Numbered from the stretch's first letter, positions 10,223 to 20,588 are shown. The stretch: 64,000 nt of DNA from Candidatus Poseidoniaceae archaeon (GCA_028822845.1 JAPKCS010000002.1:1-64000), one strand, 5' to 3'. Translations and numbers: made by a program. The notes: a model not told the origin generated them from the sequence alone.

Positions 10223-10942
10223 TCATTTTGCTTGCAAAATAGCATCGACGAGGGGTGCGAATGTGGCCCCGTGCGGGTAAGGGGAAATGACATCTGCCGC
10301 CGCATTAACACTTTCAAACGCACCACCAACTGCCACTGACCAATGAGCAAAGTCAAACATTGGCAAATCATTAGGGGCATCACCAACACAAAGCAAATCG
10401 TTCGCAGACCAGCCCATTTTTTCGAACATGACTTCCAACCCTGTCCCTTTGGAAAGGTGAGGTTCCATCAAATGGATTGCAAAGCCGGTTCGGACCACGG
10501 AAAGATGAGACCATTCACTGGCCTGAATGTGGTGTTGAACAGCAGCAAGATCTTCATCGGGAAACAAGCACCACTCGCTTTCACGCCAATCATTTGTCTG
10601 GATTCCGCCTGAGTCAAGCCCTTCAATGACTTCAGATAGCCACTCAGCAGCTCTCTTCGCTTCCTTGCCGTCAGCGCGTACGATGGGTCCATCCCAAGAC
10701 TTGTGCCAAAGAACACCACCGTTTTCACAACAGATTGGGCCGCTCAAGTTGAGGAAGCGCCACAGCCCATAGGTGATGGCGCGTACGTTTCCAGTGGCTA
10801 ATACAACCGGTATCCCAGCAGCTTCGAGTCTTCGCAGCGATTCAACTGCACCGGTGTCCAGTTGCTTTTTCCCATCGGTGAGGGTGCCATCGATATCGAC
10901 AGCGACAACCTTTGGTCGCCAACCTTTGGGAAGCCACTCCAT
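10223..10942 (-). CDS. HAD-superfamily phosphoglycolate phosphatase (archaeal TA0175 type)
   Basis: VVAVDIDGTLTDGKKQLD...VVLATGNV...PICCENGG...KGTGLEVMFEKMG...LLCVGDAPNDLPMFDFA. Confidence 0.88.
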   Translation of the reverse strand: MEWLPKGWRPKVVAVDIDGTLTDGKKQLDTGAVESLRRLEAAGIPVVLATGNVRAITYGLWRFLNLSGPICCENGGVLWHKSWDGPIVRADGKEAKRAAEWLSEVIEGLDSGGIQTNDWRESEWCLFPDEDLAAVQHHIQASEWSHLSVVRTGFAIHLMEPHLSKGTGLEVMFEKMGWSANDLLCVGDAPNDLPMFDFAHWSVAVGGAFESVNAAADVISPYPHGATFAPLVDAILQAK

Positions 10943-11056
10943 GAACCTGCGAGGAAAGAAGTAGGCGTAAAGATTCGCCTGCTAATCTCTCGCAGTTGAC
11001 CTTTTGCCGAGGAGCCAAGCGTAGGCATTAATTGGGGGGGGCATCCACCGCAGGAC

Positions 11057-13759
11057 ATGGTCAGCGATGCGGATGAGGATGTCTTCCTATCGCTCGAGGA
11101 AGACAGCGCTCCAAAGCCTGCCCCTCTTGTCAAAAAAACCACATCGAGAAAGAAGCCAAAACCTGCCGTCTTATCGAAGCCAGAAAAAGAACAACCAATC
11201 TTGGATGCCGAAGTCCTTGACGCAACCATCATCGAGCAGGCGACGGGGCAATTCCAAGTGGGCTGGCCCTTGCTGGGCATGGACTGCCCTGATTGTGCCA
11301 CAAAAGCGGTTCGAGCGCTTAAAACATTGAAGCAAACGGATGAAGTTCAAGTCTCAGCAACCGCTGGAACCGTCCGCTTGAAGGTTGATTTCGAACATGG
11401 CCATTTGGCTGAAGTCTCCTCTGTTCTTCGCTCGCTTGGCCACGCCCCTGATGTCGAATTTAACGAACTGGTGGGCGCCAAAGCCTCGGCAGTTGCTGCG
11501 CGAAATGGCGTTGATCGTCGGAAGTTGGGCAAGGTGTTGCGTCAGCAACCCGGCGTGCTCGATGTCGAACTCTCTGATGATGACCGTATCATCCTACAAC
11601 TGGTACCAGACGCCTCAATGGAGTTGTTTGAGAAGCGGAATCGCGCCTTAGAACACATCACTGGCACACCGCTCAAACTCGTGACAACACAGTCGGACCG
11701 GCTTCGTCCAGATCAGTGGCGCCTGATCGGCGGAGGAATTGCCCTTCCACTGCTTGCCTTGGTCATTTTAGGAGAAATCCTTGGCTGGTCGAACACCATG
11801 CTTGGTGTCATTGCAGTCCCAGGCTTGCTCATTGGTGGCTCGCAAATGTTCAAAGAAGCCATCGCAAGTCTTGCCAATCGGCAGATGGGCTTCCAAGTGC
11901 TCACCAGCCTCGCCGTCATTGGCGCGGCGATCCTCAACATGTGGGAAGAAGCCCTTATTGTCGCCATTTTGGTTGCATTCACCGCTCACCTCGAAGGTGA
12001 CGCGCTGTTGCAAGCCCGAAACGCCATGCAAGGTGGACTTGACCGTTTACCCCGTAAGGCTCGCCGCCTCACCGGTGTCAAATCAACCGGTAACAAAGTC
12101 TCAGCAGCGATTATGAAAGGAAACTTCACTCTGTCAATGGCTGCTTCAGCGCCTCTTCTTGGCGCAGACGGTTGTGCGCTTCCCGATCCAAATGCAGAAC
12201 ATGAAGAAGTCCCCATCGAATTGGTTCGCAATGGGGACCAGTTAGAAATCCGAAGTGGTGAATTGATTCCAGCTGACGGCACCATTGTCGAAGGCCACGG
12301 TGCACTCGACAAGGCCCCACTCACTGGTGAATCTGTTCCCGTGGAAGTGAGCAAAGGCGATCAAATTCAAGCAGGCCTTGTGTTGGCGCGCGGGCCCGTG
12401 ATCATCGAAGTGACTGCAGTGGGCGATGATACTCGCCTTTCGGGTCTGATCGATGCGGTTCACACCTTCCGAGAAGAGCCACCAAAATTGCAAAACCTCA
12501 TCGAACGGTTCACGGCGATCTGGGTCCCAATTGTGTTGTTTGGAGCCTTTGCGGTTTGGCAATTCATGTTCCCAGATGATTGGAAGATCATCCTCTTGCT
12601 CTGGGTTGTTGCATGCCCTTGCGCCCTGTTGTTGGCAACGCCAGTCCCACACGCCGCCGCCCTCGCCCGCTCAGCCCACATCGGTGCCATCGCTCGAGGC
12701 GGTGATGTGATCGAGCGACTTTCCAAGGTCAACCACGTTCTTTTGGATAAAACAGGAACCCTGACCTCCGGAAAACCCCGCATTGGGGAAGTGGTGATGG
12801 CGAAAGGACGCAAGAGGGACGGTGCCTTACGCTTGGCAGCAGGCCTCGAAGCACGTTCCTCGCATCCATACGCCATGTCGGTGATGGATTATGTGCGCCA
12901 AGAATCATTGGTGCCAACCAAAGTGAATGTGCTTGCAGACATTGAAGCGGGCGTTCGAGGCAAGGTTGGTGGAAAAGACGTCGCCTTCCTGCGCTATGAC
13001 CGTGCAGGCGATTTGAACATCAGCGTATGCAAGGAGCTCAAGGAAGCTTATGCAGTGGCAGAATCCAAAGGGCATGGGGCCAGTCTGCTGGCCCGCGATG
13101 GAGAAGCACTTGCTCTGTTCACCTTCATACACGACGACACTCGAGATGGAAGCCACCTGCTCATTCCTTCCTTGTTCGAACGCGGTATCACGGTTGAAAT
13201 CCTCTCAGGTGACAATGAAGCGGCCGTCAAGGCGTTCGCTAAGAGCGTGGGGCTCCCTGAAGAATCAGCCCATGGTGGTCTGTCTCCAGAAGATAAGGTG
13301 AAGTGGGTTCGAGGTCGATCACAAACCAAGGTCACAATGATGGTTGGCGACGGTTTCAATGATGCAGCAGCCCTTGCTGTTGCTGATGTAGGCGTTGCCG
13401 TTGGCAGCGGTGAAACCGTGAATTTAGAAGCCGCTGATGTGCTTGTACCAGGCGATGATCCACAGATGCTCACGGAGCTCATCGATTTGGCACGACGGGC
13501 GCAACGTATCCTTGTTGGCAACTTGATCATCACGGTCGGAATCACGCTCGCACTCGTTGGAGCCGTCATCACACAAATGTACGATCAACTTTGGGTGGGT
13601 GTCCTGATTCACGAAGCATCGGTGATTCTGGTCATCCTAAACGGTGCTCGGTTAGCAGGCTCTGAAGGCGGTGCAGCCCTGCTTCGAAACATCTTCATTT
13701 CATTGTGGCGCGATACCAAATCAGCGTTCTCTTTGTTGCGAACACGAATTGCTTCATGA
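11057..13759 (+). CDS. Heavy-metal-transporting P1B-type ATPase
   Basis: HMA domain GMDCPDCATKAVRAL; CPC motif VVACPCALLLATP; DKTGTLTSGKP; TGESVPVEVSKGD; GDGFNDAAALAVADVGVAVG. Confidence 0.95.
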   Translation: MVSDADEDVFLSLEEDSAPKPAPLVKKTTSRKKPKPAVLSKPEKEQPILDAEVLDATIIEQATGQFQVGWPLLGMDCPDCATKAVRALKTLKQTDEVQVSATAGTVRLKVDFEHGHLAEVSSVLRSLGHAPDVEFNELVGAKASAVAARNGVDRRKLGKVLRQQPGVLDVELSDDDRIILQLVPDASMELFEKRNRALEHITGTPLKLVTTQSDRLRPDQWRLIGGGIALPLLALVILGEILGWSNTMLGVIAVPGLLIGGSQMFKEAIASLANRQMGFQVLTSLAVIGAAILNMWEEALIVAILVAFTAHLEGDALLQARNAMQGGLDRLPRKARRLTGVKSTGNKVSAAIMKGNFTLSMAASAPLLGADGCALPDPNAEHEEVPIELVRNGDQLEIRSGELIPADGTIVEGHGALDKAPLTGESVPVEVSKGDQIQAGLVLARGPVIIEVTAVGDDTRLSGLIDAVHTFREEPPKLQNLIERFTAIWVPIVLFGAFAVWQFMFPDDWKIILLLWVVACPCALLLATPVPHAAALARSAHIGAIARGGDVIERLSKVNHVLLDKTGTLTSGKPRIGEVVMAKGRKRDGALRLAAGLEARSSHPYAMSVMDYVRQESLVPTKVNVLADIEAGVRGKVGGKDVAFLRYDRAGDLNISVCKELKEAYAVAESKGHGASLLARDGEALALFTFIHDDTRDGSHLLIPSLFERGITVEILSGDNEAAVKAFAKSVGLPEESAHGGLSPEDKVKWVRGRSQTKVTMMVGDGFNDAAALAVADVGVAVGSGETVNLEAADVLVPGDDPQMLTELIDLARRAQRILVGNLIITVGITLALVGAVITQMYDQLWVGVLIHEASVILVILNGARLAGSEGGAALLRNIFISLWRDTKSAFSLLRTRIAS

Positions 13760-13818
13760 AAAAAATATGACGCGGCATCTTCAAACCATAGAGTCAACTC
13801 TTCGTTCTTGGTGAGAAG

Positions 13819-14331
13819 ATGGCACGAGTACGAGCAGACCCAGTGACAGCAGCCCTCGCTCACCCAACTCGTCGAGCTGTTTACCTTGCATTATCCAATT
13901 CTGAAGAACTGAGCACGGTTCAAATCGAAGCTCAACTCGATGTAGATCGCTACAACCTCTACCACCACATGAAGAAACTCGCCTCGCTTGGCTTGGTCGA
14001 GAACCATCGCGATCAAGGACGGGCCCGTTGGTGGCGCGTTGCTGCTCAAGTTGCTCTTCCTGAATTGCTTCATGCCATCCCATCCAACAACGTCGCTCCA
14101 CCAAGCCCTATCCCCGCCTCGCTCCCTTCCACGCCTGGAACGGTATCAGCCGAGCTCCAAACCGCCGTGGACAACGGTGGCGATGTTCGAATCATCGAAC
14201 TGGGCGGCTCTCGCGATCAGGTGGGGGCGAAGAAAATGCTCGAAGTGTTAGCCCAACAGCATGGCATCATTCTCGATTTACCATGGAACTTCCTTCCAGA
14301 GAGCATCGTCCTCATTGCAAAGAAACGCTAA
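13819..14331 (+). CDS. ArsR-like winged-helix transcriptional regulator
   Basis: LAHPTRRAVYLALSNSEELSTVQIEAQLDVDRYNLYHHMKKLASLGLVENHRDQGRARWWRV. Confidence 0.85.
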   Translation: MARVRADPVTAALAHPTRRAVYLALSNSEELSTVQIEAQLDVDRYNLYHHMKKLASLGLVENHRDQGRARWWRVAAQVALPELLHAIPSNNVAPPSPIPASLPSTPGTVSAELQTAVDNGGDVRIIELGGSRDQVGAKKMLEVLAQQHGIILDLPWNFLPESIVLIAKKR

Positions 14332-14379
14332 GGTACCCTGAGTGCAAGAAATCAAGAACAAAGACACAGAGGCGAGTCC

Positions 14380-14772
14380 ATGAGCGAAGAGTCAACCGTT
14401 GAATCTCGTGTCGCACCACCGGCGCTTAGTTGCCCTAAATGCGAAGGCATGTTACCAAGCGGCCTCGGTGATTTGCAATGCACCCTCTGCTCAGCCAAGG
14501 TCCGAATCGATCACCCGATCACCCGTCGCAAGTGGAAGGAAGAAAAAGTCGGTTGCCCTGAATGTGGTAAAGTGCTGATCGTTGGCGTTGACAAGCGACC
14601 AGCCCATCTCAAGTGTGCCTCCTGCACTCACCATTTCACCCTCACACCCAACATCCCCAAAGTGGAAATCACGTGCCCAGGTTGCGAACGTCAATTGCGT
14701 ATGAAGCAGAAACCAGGTGCTCGACGAATCGATTGCCCAGCCTGCAGCACCGCCTTTAACGTCAAATTCTGA
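14380..14772 (+). CDS. Triple zinc-ribbon protein
   Basis: Six CxxC motifs (CPKC, CTLC, CPEC, CASC, CPGC, CPAC) in three zinc-ribbon pairs over 130 aa. Confidence 0.75.
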   Translation: MSEESTVESRVAPPALSCPKCEGMLPSGLGDLQCTLCSAKVRIDHPITRRKWKEEKVGCPECGKVLIVGVDKRPAHLKCASCTHHFTLTPNIPKVEITCPGCERQLRMKQKPGARRIDCPACSTAFNVKF

Positions 14773-14925
14773 GCTCGGGTTGTCGATGCTTTGTCCATCT
14801 GAAAGGATGTCACTCGGCAATTGTTTGGTCGGCAAAAAACACCCCCAAAAACGCCTCCCTGCGCCCCCCGCTCGTCGCGCTCCTTATCTATGATGAGACG
14901 AGCATGAAAGACTGGATGGGATACG

Positions 14926-17448
14926 ATGATACCGAGCGCAAGCAAGAGTACTGAGGCACTCGACGCAGCACGCAAGAAGCGTGAAAATGCGGACACAGTA
15001 GCGCTTTCAGCCCTCCGTTCACAATTCACTTCAACGGCCACCAGTTCCCTCGACCAAGCAACAATGACCTCTGCTCGATTCCGACAAGAGGAGCGCCTCC
15101 GTGCCGATCTACGACGTGAACGCCGCCTGCGTCAACAGGCGATCACAGAACGCGTTTCAGTCATGCAAGAAGCTCTTGCAGCCGACCTTGCAGTTCAGCA
15201 TGAACTGACCCTTGATCAACTCGAAAAAGAAATGCGAGAAGCCATGGAACAGGATTTGAGCATGCTCGAGCATGACGCTCTTGCCCGTGAAGAATCCCGC
15301 ATGCGCAGTGAACTCGATCTCCGACTCAACCGTCAGCTGGATTCCATGCGCGACCAGTTCGAAGTTGAACAAGACCGTCGACTCGACGAACACCGCGACC
15401 AACTCAAAGCCCAAATCGAGGCTCAACTCCACGATGAGCACCGTCAACGTCTCGACATTCAAAAGGAACGACTATCGCTCGATTTCAACCAACAACTCCA
15501 GCACCGAATCCGTGAGATTGAAGCCGACATCCATGAGGAGATGGAACACCGCTTCACTGAAATGGAATCCAGCGAGATCTCTCGCTTAGAAGAAGGCCAC
15601 AGCGCTCGCCTAGCCGAACGTGAAGAACAACTTCGCCGTGGTATTCGTACCCGCCTTGAGCAACAATTGCGCACCCGTCTAAAGCAGAGAGAGGCACGTT
15701 TGAAGTCCGAATACGAACGTCGCAGCCTTCGCTTGGAAGAGGACATTGCTGAACAACTGCAATCCGAACTTGAAGGACGCCTTCGTCAAGAGACCGACGA
15801 TCTCGAAGAACGAATGCGCGAGGATGTTGAACTCGCCATCGCTCGACGCCGTGATGAACTGCGTGTTGAAATCGAGCAGCAACTCCAAGCTCGCCACTCT
15901 GAAAGGCTTGCTGAACGGAAGTCGAGGCTACGAGAGAAGTACGATATCACCTTCTCCAAAGCAATCGATGACATCTCTCGAACGCTCAAATCCGATGTGG
16001 AAGTCGAACTTGAACACCGCATGGATGAGGAATTCACCTCCTACCGCAGCGCACGAGAGGCAGAAATCCAAAACCGGCTCGCAAGGTTCCGCTACGAACG
16101 TGAAGCAGAACTACGAACGCAGCTTGAAGATCAATATGATTCGAAGAAGACCGACTGGTCCGAACGCCTCGAACTCGAATTCCAATCCCGTGAAGCATCC
16201 GCTCGCAAAGCCATCATGTCTGAAGTGGATGCCGGCCTGCGCAATGAGCGTTTGACCTTCGAAACCGACTTGGACATGCTCAAGGAAGAAACCTCCCTTG
16301 AACTGGAAGTCGACATGGAAGAACGCCTCAACACATTCAGGGAACGCAAGGAAGAGGAAGTCGCGGTTCAACTCGAGCGTCAACTCGACAAGCGTGAAGA
16401 GATCATGCGAAACAAAGCCCTCATCGATGTTCGAAAGCGTGAGGCTCACATTCGTGCTGAGATCGAGGCCCAACTTGGACTTAAGCGTGCAGAAATCCGC
16501 AACCGTTTGCAAGGGCTCACCGAAAAGATGGACGCCTTCAAGGAAATGGCCGAGGATAAAATGCGAGACGCAGTCACAAAGCAAGTTCAAGGCGAAATCG
16601 ATAGCGAAGAAGAAGACTATCAATCCCGAGAATCTGAATTCAACGACCTCCAATCCACCGATACACGTGCTGAGAAGCGACAGATGTGGATGCAATCCAT
16701 CTCTGGTCAAAACGCTCCTGGCCAAGCATCGGCGACCATGGACCCCTCTGCTTTGGGCGCACGCCCGGATGCACTTGGTGCAGCAGCAGGACGGCCAATG
16801 CGGGGCATGCTCGCTGAACAAGCCCCTCAGCAATCCCGAATGGGACTTGCTGGCATGCGTGCCCCTTCGAGTTCCAAGCCATTGACAATGCCCGGTACTC
16901 CTCTGGTGAAGCCAATCAAATCCCCATTGGGACCCAACAGTGCTCCAACACTGGTTCAGCCCATTCAGCCAAAGATCGTCCGAACACCGATGCAACCTGC
17001 AGGACAGTTGGTCCAGCCAAACGTAACACCGGAAATTGATGACGTGCCCTTGCCGGCTTCCGAAGTCGAAACACCAACCATCGAAGAGGCAGTACCCGAA
17101 TCAACAGCAGAGTTGGAGGCAGCTGTAGCCCAAGAAATCGACGCTGTGCAAACAATCGTCGACGAACCTGCTGCTGCGGATGAAGAAACTGCTGTTATGC
17201 GCCCAATCACCACTGTGTTGACGGCTGCTGGTGAACCTGAAACGGTGAAGACCGCTTTGCTCACACCTGTGCCACAGCAACTGATGCCCAAAAAATCCCG
17301 CGGCGCTCCACCGAGCAAGAGCCGAGAAAAGGCCATGGTAGAGACTGTGGATGAGGAGAACGCCTCAACTACGACGCTCACACCGCTTCGTCGGATGACC
17401 CCGTTGAAGATCAACAAGGTGGAAGAAGACAAAGACGAAGACGAGTGA
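14926..17448 (+). CDS. Large coiled-coil protein, function unknown (840 aa)
   Basis: ~550 aa of continuous Glu/Arg/Leu-rich heptad-like sequence (e.g. LREEQLRRGIRTRLEQQLRTRLKQREARLKSEYERRS), then proline/glutamine-rich linker and acidic C-terminus. Confidence 0.8.
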   Translation: MIPSASKSTEALDAARKKRENADTVALSALRSQFTSTATSSLDQATMTSARFRQEERLRADLRRERRLRQQAITERVSVMQEALAADLAVQHELTLDQLEKEMREAMEQDLSMLEHDALAREESRMRSELDLRLNRQLDSMRDQFEVEQDRRLDEHRDQLKAQIEAQLHDEHRQRLDIQKERLSLDFNQQLQHRIREIEADIHEEMEHRFTEMESSEISRLEEGHSARLAEREEQLRRGIRTRLEQQLRTRLKQREARLKSEYERRSLRLEEDIAEQLQSELEGRLRQETDDLEERMREDVELAIARRRDELRVEIEQQLQARHSERLAERKSRLREKYDITFSKAIDDISRTLKSDVEVELEHRMDEEFTSYRSAREAEIQNRLARFRYEREAELRTQLEDQYDSKKTDWSERLELEFQSREASARKAIMSEVDAGLRNERLTFETDLDMLKEETSLELEVDMEERLNTFRERKEEEVAVQLERQLDKREEIMRNKALIDVRKREAHIRAEIEAQLGLKRAEIRNRLQGLTEKMDAFKEMAEDKMRDAVTKQVQGEIDSEEEDYQSRESEFNDLQSTDTRAEKRQMWMQSISGQNAPGQASATMDPSALGARPDALGAAAGRPMRGMLAEQAPQQSRMGLAGMRAPSSSKPLTMPGTPLVKPIKSPLGPNSAPTLVQPIQPKIVRTPMQPAGQLVQPNVTPEIDDVPLPASEVETPTIEEAVPESTAELEAAVAQEIDAVQTIVDEPAAADEETAVMRPITTVLTAAGEPETVKTALLTPVPQQLMPKKSRGAPPSKSREKAMVETVDEENASTTTLTPLRRMTPLKINKVEEDKDEDE

Positions 17449-17524
17449 CTAACGCTTTGACTGTCATAAACCACTGATGCTGCGCATCGGCTCCTTCATA
17501 TCGATTGAGGGATTGGGATAAGCC

Positions 17525-19957
17525 ATGAAGCGTTTCCTCGCTCTTCTCATCGCCTTTACAATGCTGCCTCTGGTGGCATTTGGTCCAGCTGTTGCAGCAA
17601 GCGATGTGGAACTGATCGATGCGGGATACACGCATCAGACTTCGAATAAATTGGTTCACTGGGAGGTCATGAATGACGGGACGGTATTGACCGTCGACGT
17701 CGAGGGTAACCTCACGGTCAATGCCTTCAGCAACGGGATACTTGTCCCTCTCTGGAACCTCGATTTGGCCGTAAGCGCCAACGGAGCGAGACTGGATGAT
17801 GCCCAACTCTTGACGGCTGTTGCCCACGACGGAGGTGTGCTTGTGGTTCACATGGACCTTCAAATTGCGAACCGGAACATTTCCACTGACGCTCCAGTCA
17901 ATGACATGGATTGGGATTCCGAAGGCGACCTGTGGCTTGCGCACTTTGCAGGTCGGCGCCGTGCAGAAGAATACGCCTCTGACGGGGCGACTGGCACCTT
18001 TTCTCCACCTGTTCAAACCGGTTTCAACTCCTTCGTTGTTCTTGCTGACGGGCGAATGGCGCTGGGTGGCTACGACTCAAAAGTTCACATTTCTGACAAC
18101 GGTGGTACCCTCTTGACCACCCTCACTGAACCAGGCGGCATCATCAATGCTCTGTTCGAAGATCACGATGGCCACCTCATCGTCGGCGCAGCGAACGGAG
18201 CGATTTACCGCTATGACACAAATTCGTGGGCGGTGGAAACCCTTGCACTTAGCCATGGCTCTTCGATTATTCACCTCGAAGAACTTGACAACAGCACCTA
18301 CATCGCAGGTACCCAAAACGGAAAATTAACAATGATTGACGGGGCTACCTTTGTCGAAGGCGAAACCTACACCTCGCAGGGGGCAGTCACGGGTTCAGCC
18401 ACCCCTTTCACGGGTGAGGTCTACATCGTCACCTCCTTCCTTTCCTACTCCAAGATACGCCTCTACGATCTTGACACAGACGGCGACGGCGTCACCGATA
18501 CCAACGATGCCTTTCCAAATGAAATCACTCAATGGTACGATGAGGATTTGGATGGCTATGGTGACAACATCGACGGTTTCATGGGGGATCAATTCCCGAA
18601 CGACGGAACTCAGTTTGTCGATGCCGATGGGGACGGTCATGGTGACAACCCAGCTGGAACAGAAGGCGACCTTTTCCCAAACAATGCTGACCAGTGGGAA
18701 GACATGGACGGCGATGGCTACGGTGACAACGAACAGGGCCTCGACGGGGATATGTTCCCAGAGGAACCAACGCAGTGGATGGATTCAGACCTCGATGGCT
18801 ACGGGAGCAACCCCAATGGCTTGATGCCTGATGCTTGCCCAACCACGAATGGATTTTCAAAATACGACCGCTATGGGTGCTCTGACACCGACCTTGACGG
18901 TTATTCCAACCCCGATGACGGCTTTGGTGTCGAACAAGGGGCAGATGCATTGCCATCACAAGGCACACAATGGCTCGATCAAGACGGCGATGGCTTTGGT
19001 GACAACACCACTGGCTTGCTGCCTGATGCCTGCCCTTGGGAATACGGTAACTCCACCCGTGCATGGATTCCAAACGCCACGTCGGCGAGCGGTTTCGTTG
19101 AAGTCATCTCAAATGGTTGTGAAGACCTTGATGGCGATGGTTGGGTTGATCGAACCGAATCCATTGGCATGGATACCGATCCAGATGAACACTTTGATGC
19201 CGATAAAGACGGCGTTGGTTCCAACACTGATTACGATGACAGTCGTCCGCTGGTTCAAACCGAAACGGACCACTGCATGTTGAATTTCGATGATCTTTCC
19301 GACGCCTGCATGGGTTGGCGAAGTGAAGCTTACCAATCGTACTTGTCGCGAGACAAAGACGCCAACGAAAGCGATTACTCCTATGCAGCCTGGAACGCGA
19401 GCAAGAACGCTGGCCTTCTCGACTCGGGCCTCGATGTTGACAGCAACACCCTCAAGCAAGTCATCGCCGTTGGCGGTGTTGCCTTTGCGCTCCTCTCGCT
19501 GATCATCGTTGGTGTTGGCGCCGTCAGTAAACGACGCAAGTCTCAGGCCAACATCAAAATTTACGGGACAGCCCTCCCCCCAGATAAGGGGACGAAAACA
19601 GCCTCAGTGGAAGCTTTGGAAGGCACTGCTGGTCTTTCAGCCCAAGGTGGGGTTGAATCGGACTCTGCTTGGGATGAAGACGTAGTCAGCCTCGATTTCA
19701 CGGTGAATGATGAAGACCTCAATGTCGATGATGCATCTAGCGAATCGATCGATGCTTCGACCCTCTATGGCGAAGAAGACAGCCTCGAAGCCATCGCAGG
19801 TATGCCAGCACCTGTTGCGGCCGAAGAACCACCGTCCGAACAAGCCGCAGAAGTCCCGGCAGCAGCGCCACCAATTCCAGCAACAGGTCTACCAGAGGGT
19901 TGGACCACGGACCAATGGAAATGGTACGGACAAGAGTGGCTTGACAAGCAAAAGTGA
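17525..19957 (+). CDS. Secreted membrane-anchored protein: beta-propeller-like N-terminal half plus thrombospondin type-3-like Ca-binding repeats and C-terminal TM
   Basis: Signal peptide MKRFLALLIAFTMLPLVAFGPAVAA; repeated D.DGDG..D..D.FP.....W.D.DLDGYGDN; TM LKQVIAVGGVAFALLSLIIVGVGAVSKRRK; C-term GLPEGWTTDQWKWYGQEWLDKQ. Confidence 0.85.
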   Translation: MKRFLALLIAFTMLPLVAFGPAVAASDVELIDAGYTHQTSNKLVHWEVMNDGTVLTVDVEGNLTVNAFSNGILVPLWNLDLAVSANGARLDDAQLLTAVAHDGGVLVVHMDLQIANRNISTDAPVNDMDWDSEGDLWLAHFAGRRRAEEYASDGATGTFSPPVQTGFNSFVVLADGRMALGGYDSKVHISDNGGTLLTTLTEPGGIINALFEDHDGHLIVGAANGAIYRYDTNSWAVETLALSHGSSIIHLEELDNSTYIAGTQNGKLTMIDGATFVEGETYTSQGAVTGSATPFTGEVYIVTSFLSYSKIRLYDLDTDGDGVTDTNDAFPNEITQWYDEDLDGYGDNIDGFMGDQFPNDGTQFVDADGDGHGDNPAGTEGDLFPNNADQWEDMDGDGYGDNEQGLDGDMFPEEPTQWMDSDLDGYGSNPNGLMPDACPTTNGFSKYDRYGCSDTDLDGYSNPDDGFGVEQGADALPSQGTQWLDQDGDGFGDNTTGLLPDACPWEYGNSTRAWIPNATSASGFVEVISNGCEDLDGDGWVDRTESIGMDTDPDEHFDADKDGVGSNTDYDDSRPLVQTETDHCMLNFDDLSDACMGWRSEAYQSYLSRDKDANESDYSYAAWNASKNAGLLDSGLDVDSNTLKQVIAVGGVAFALLSLIIVGVGAVSKRRKSQANIKIYGTALPPDKGTKTASVEALEGTAGLSAQGGVESDSAWDEDVVSLDFTVNDEDLNVDDASSESIDASTLYGEEDSLEAIAGMPAPVAAEEPPSEQAAEVPAAAPPIPATGLPEGWTTDQWKWYGQEWLDKQK
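18472..19260 (+). repeat. Tandem thrombospondin type-3-like (DxDGDG) repeat region within CDS
   Basis: Recurrent LDTDGDGVTDTNDAFP / DEDLDGYGDNIDGFMGDQFP / DADGDGHGDNPAGTEGDLFP / DMDGDGYGDNEQGLDGDMFP etc. Confidence 0.85.
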
Positions 19958-19977
19958 TTCAATTCACTTGAACAGTC

Positions 19978-20232
19978 TCAACGCCAAACAATCGGTAAAG
20001 CATCTCGAAGAGCGCCTAATTCCTCACCGGTGTACACTGGCTTTCCGTCCTTCTTCAGGGTGTTCATAATCAGCCATAACACACCGTTCCAGGCAAGAGG
20101 GCGAGCAAAGATTTCGACATAGCCACATGCGGCTGCTTGGAGGAGTTTTCCTTCGTCGGTGTTCTCACTGAACAAGGCACGTACCAAATTACGAGCATCA
20201 AACTCGTAGCCAGGTGGTCGCCATTCCATCAT
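19978..20232 (-). CDS. Hypothetical 84-aa protein downstream of RHH/ParA genes
   Basis: ORF immediately downstream (4 bp gap) of the RHH-like ORF on the same strand; sequence not recognised. Confidence 0.55.
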   Translation of the reverse strand: MMEWRPPGYEFDARNLVRALFSENTDEGKLLQAAACGYVEIFARPLAWNGVLWLIMNTLKKDGKPVYTGEELGALRDALPIVWR

Positions 20233-20236
20233 GGGA

Positions 20237-20464
20237 TCACACCTTGAATGGAGCGAGGTTCAAACGATCGACCAGGTGTTCGACTTCAACATCTGCAACG
20301 GCTTTCATCCGTTCTCGTAATGTTTCAATTTCGCCGTCCATTTTAGCAATTTTATGAGCCCGAACGATGTCAGTGAGCAATTCATTGACACTCTTGTGCC
20401 CACTTGTGCTCCGCATGGTGTTCAACTGACGTCGAACTTCGTAACTCACACTTACAGAGGTCAT
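20237..20464 (-). CDS. Small ribbon-helix-helix / antitoxin-like DNA-binding protein
   Basis: MTSVSVSYEVRRQLNTMRSTSGHKSVNELLTDIVRAHK resembles an RHH/VapB-type N-terminus; SD GGTGAAGGA before ATG at 20464. Confidence 0.6.
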   Translation of the reverse strand: MTSVSVSYEVRRQLNTMRSTSGHKSVNELLTDIVRAHKIAKMDGEIETLRERMKAVADVEVEHLVDRLNLAPFKV

Positions 20465-20588
20465 TCCTTCACCTGTCATCGCAATCCCTGCTCATGACTG
20501 CGTTGTTTAGGCTACTTAACCCCCGCGAAGGAAGCGTTGCTGAATCGAGCGGTTTGAGACCCTTCACCAGCCGTCCAAGGCCTGATTT

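Noticed and set aside
11034-11041. G8 homopolymer upstream of the P-type ATPase as a phase-variation tract
   Set aside because: Intergenic, single tract, no other evidence; could be assembly noise
13048-13572. 174-aa minus-strand ORF inside the P-type ATPase gene
   Set aside because: Fully antisense to strongly supported conserved CDS; low-complexity Ser/Ala/Arg composition
16111-16995. 294-aa minus-strand ORF
   Set aside because: Antisense to the coiled-coil gene; composition is explained by the repetitive opposite-strand codons
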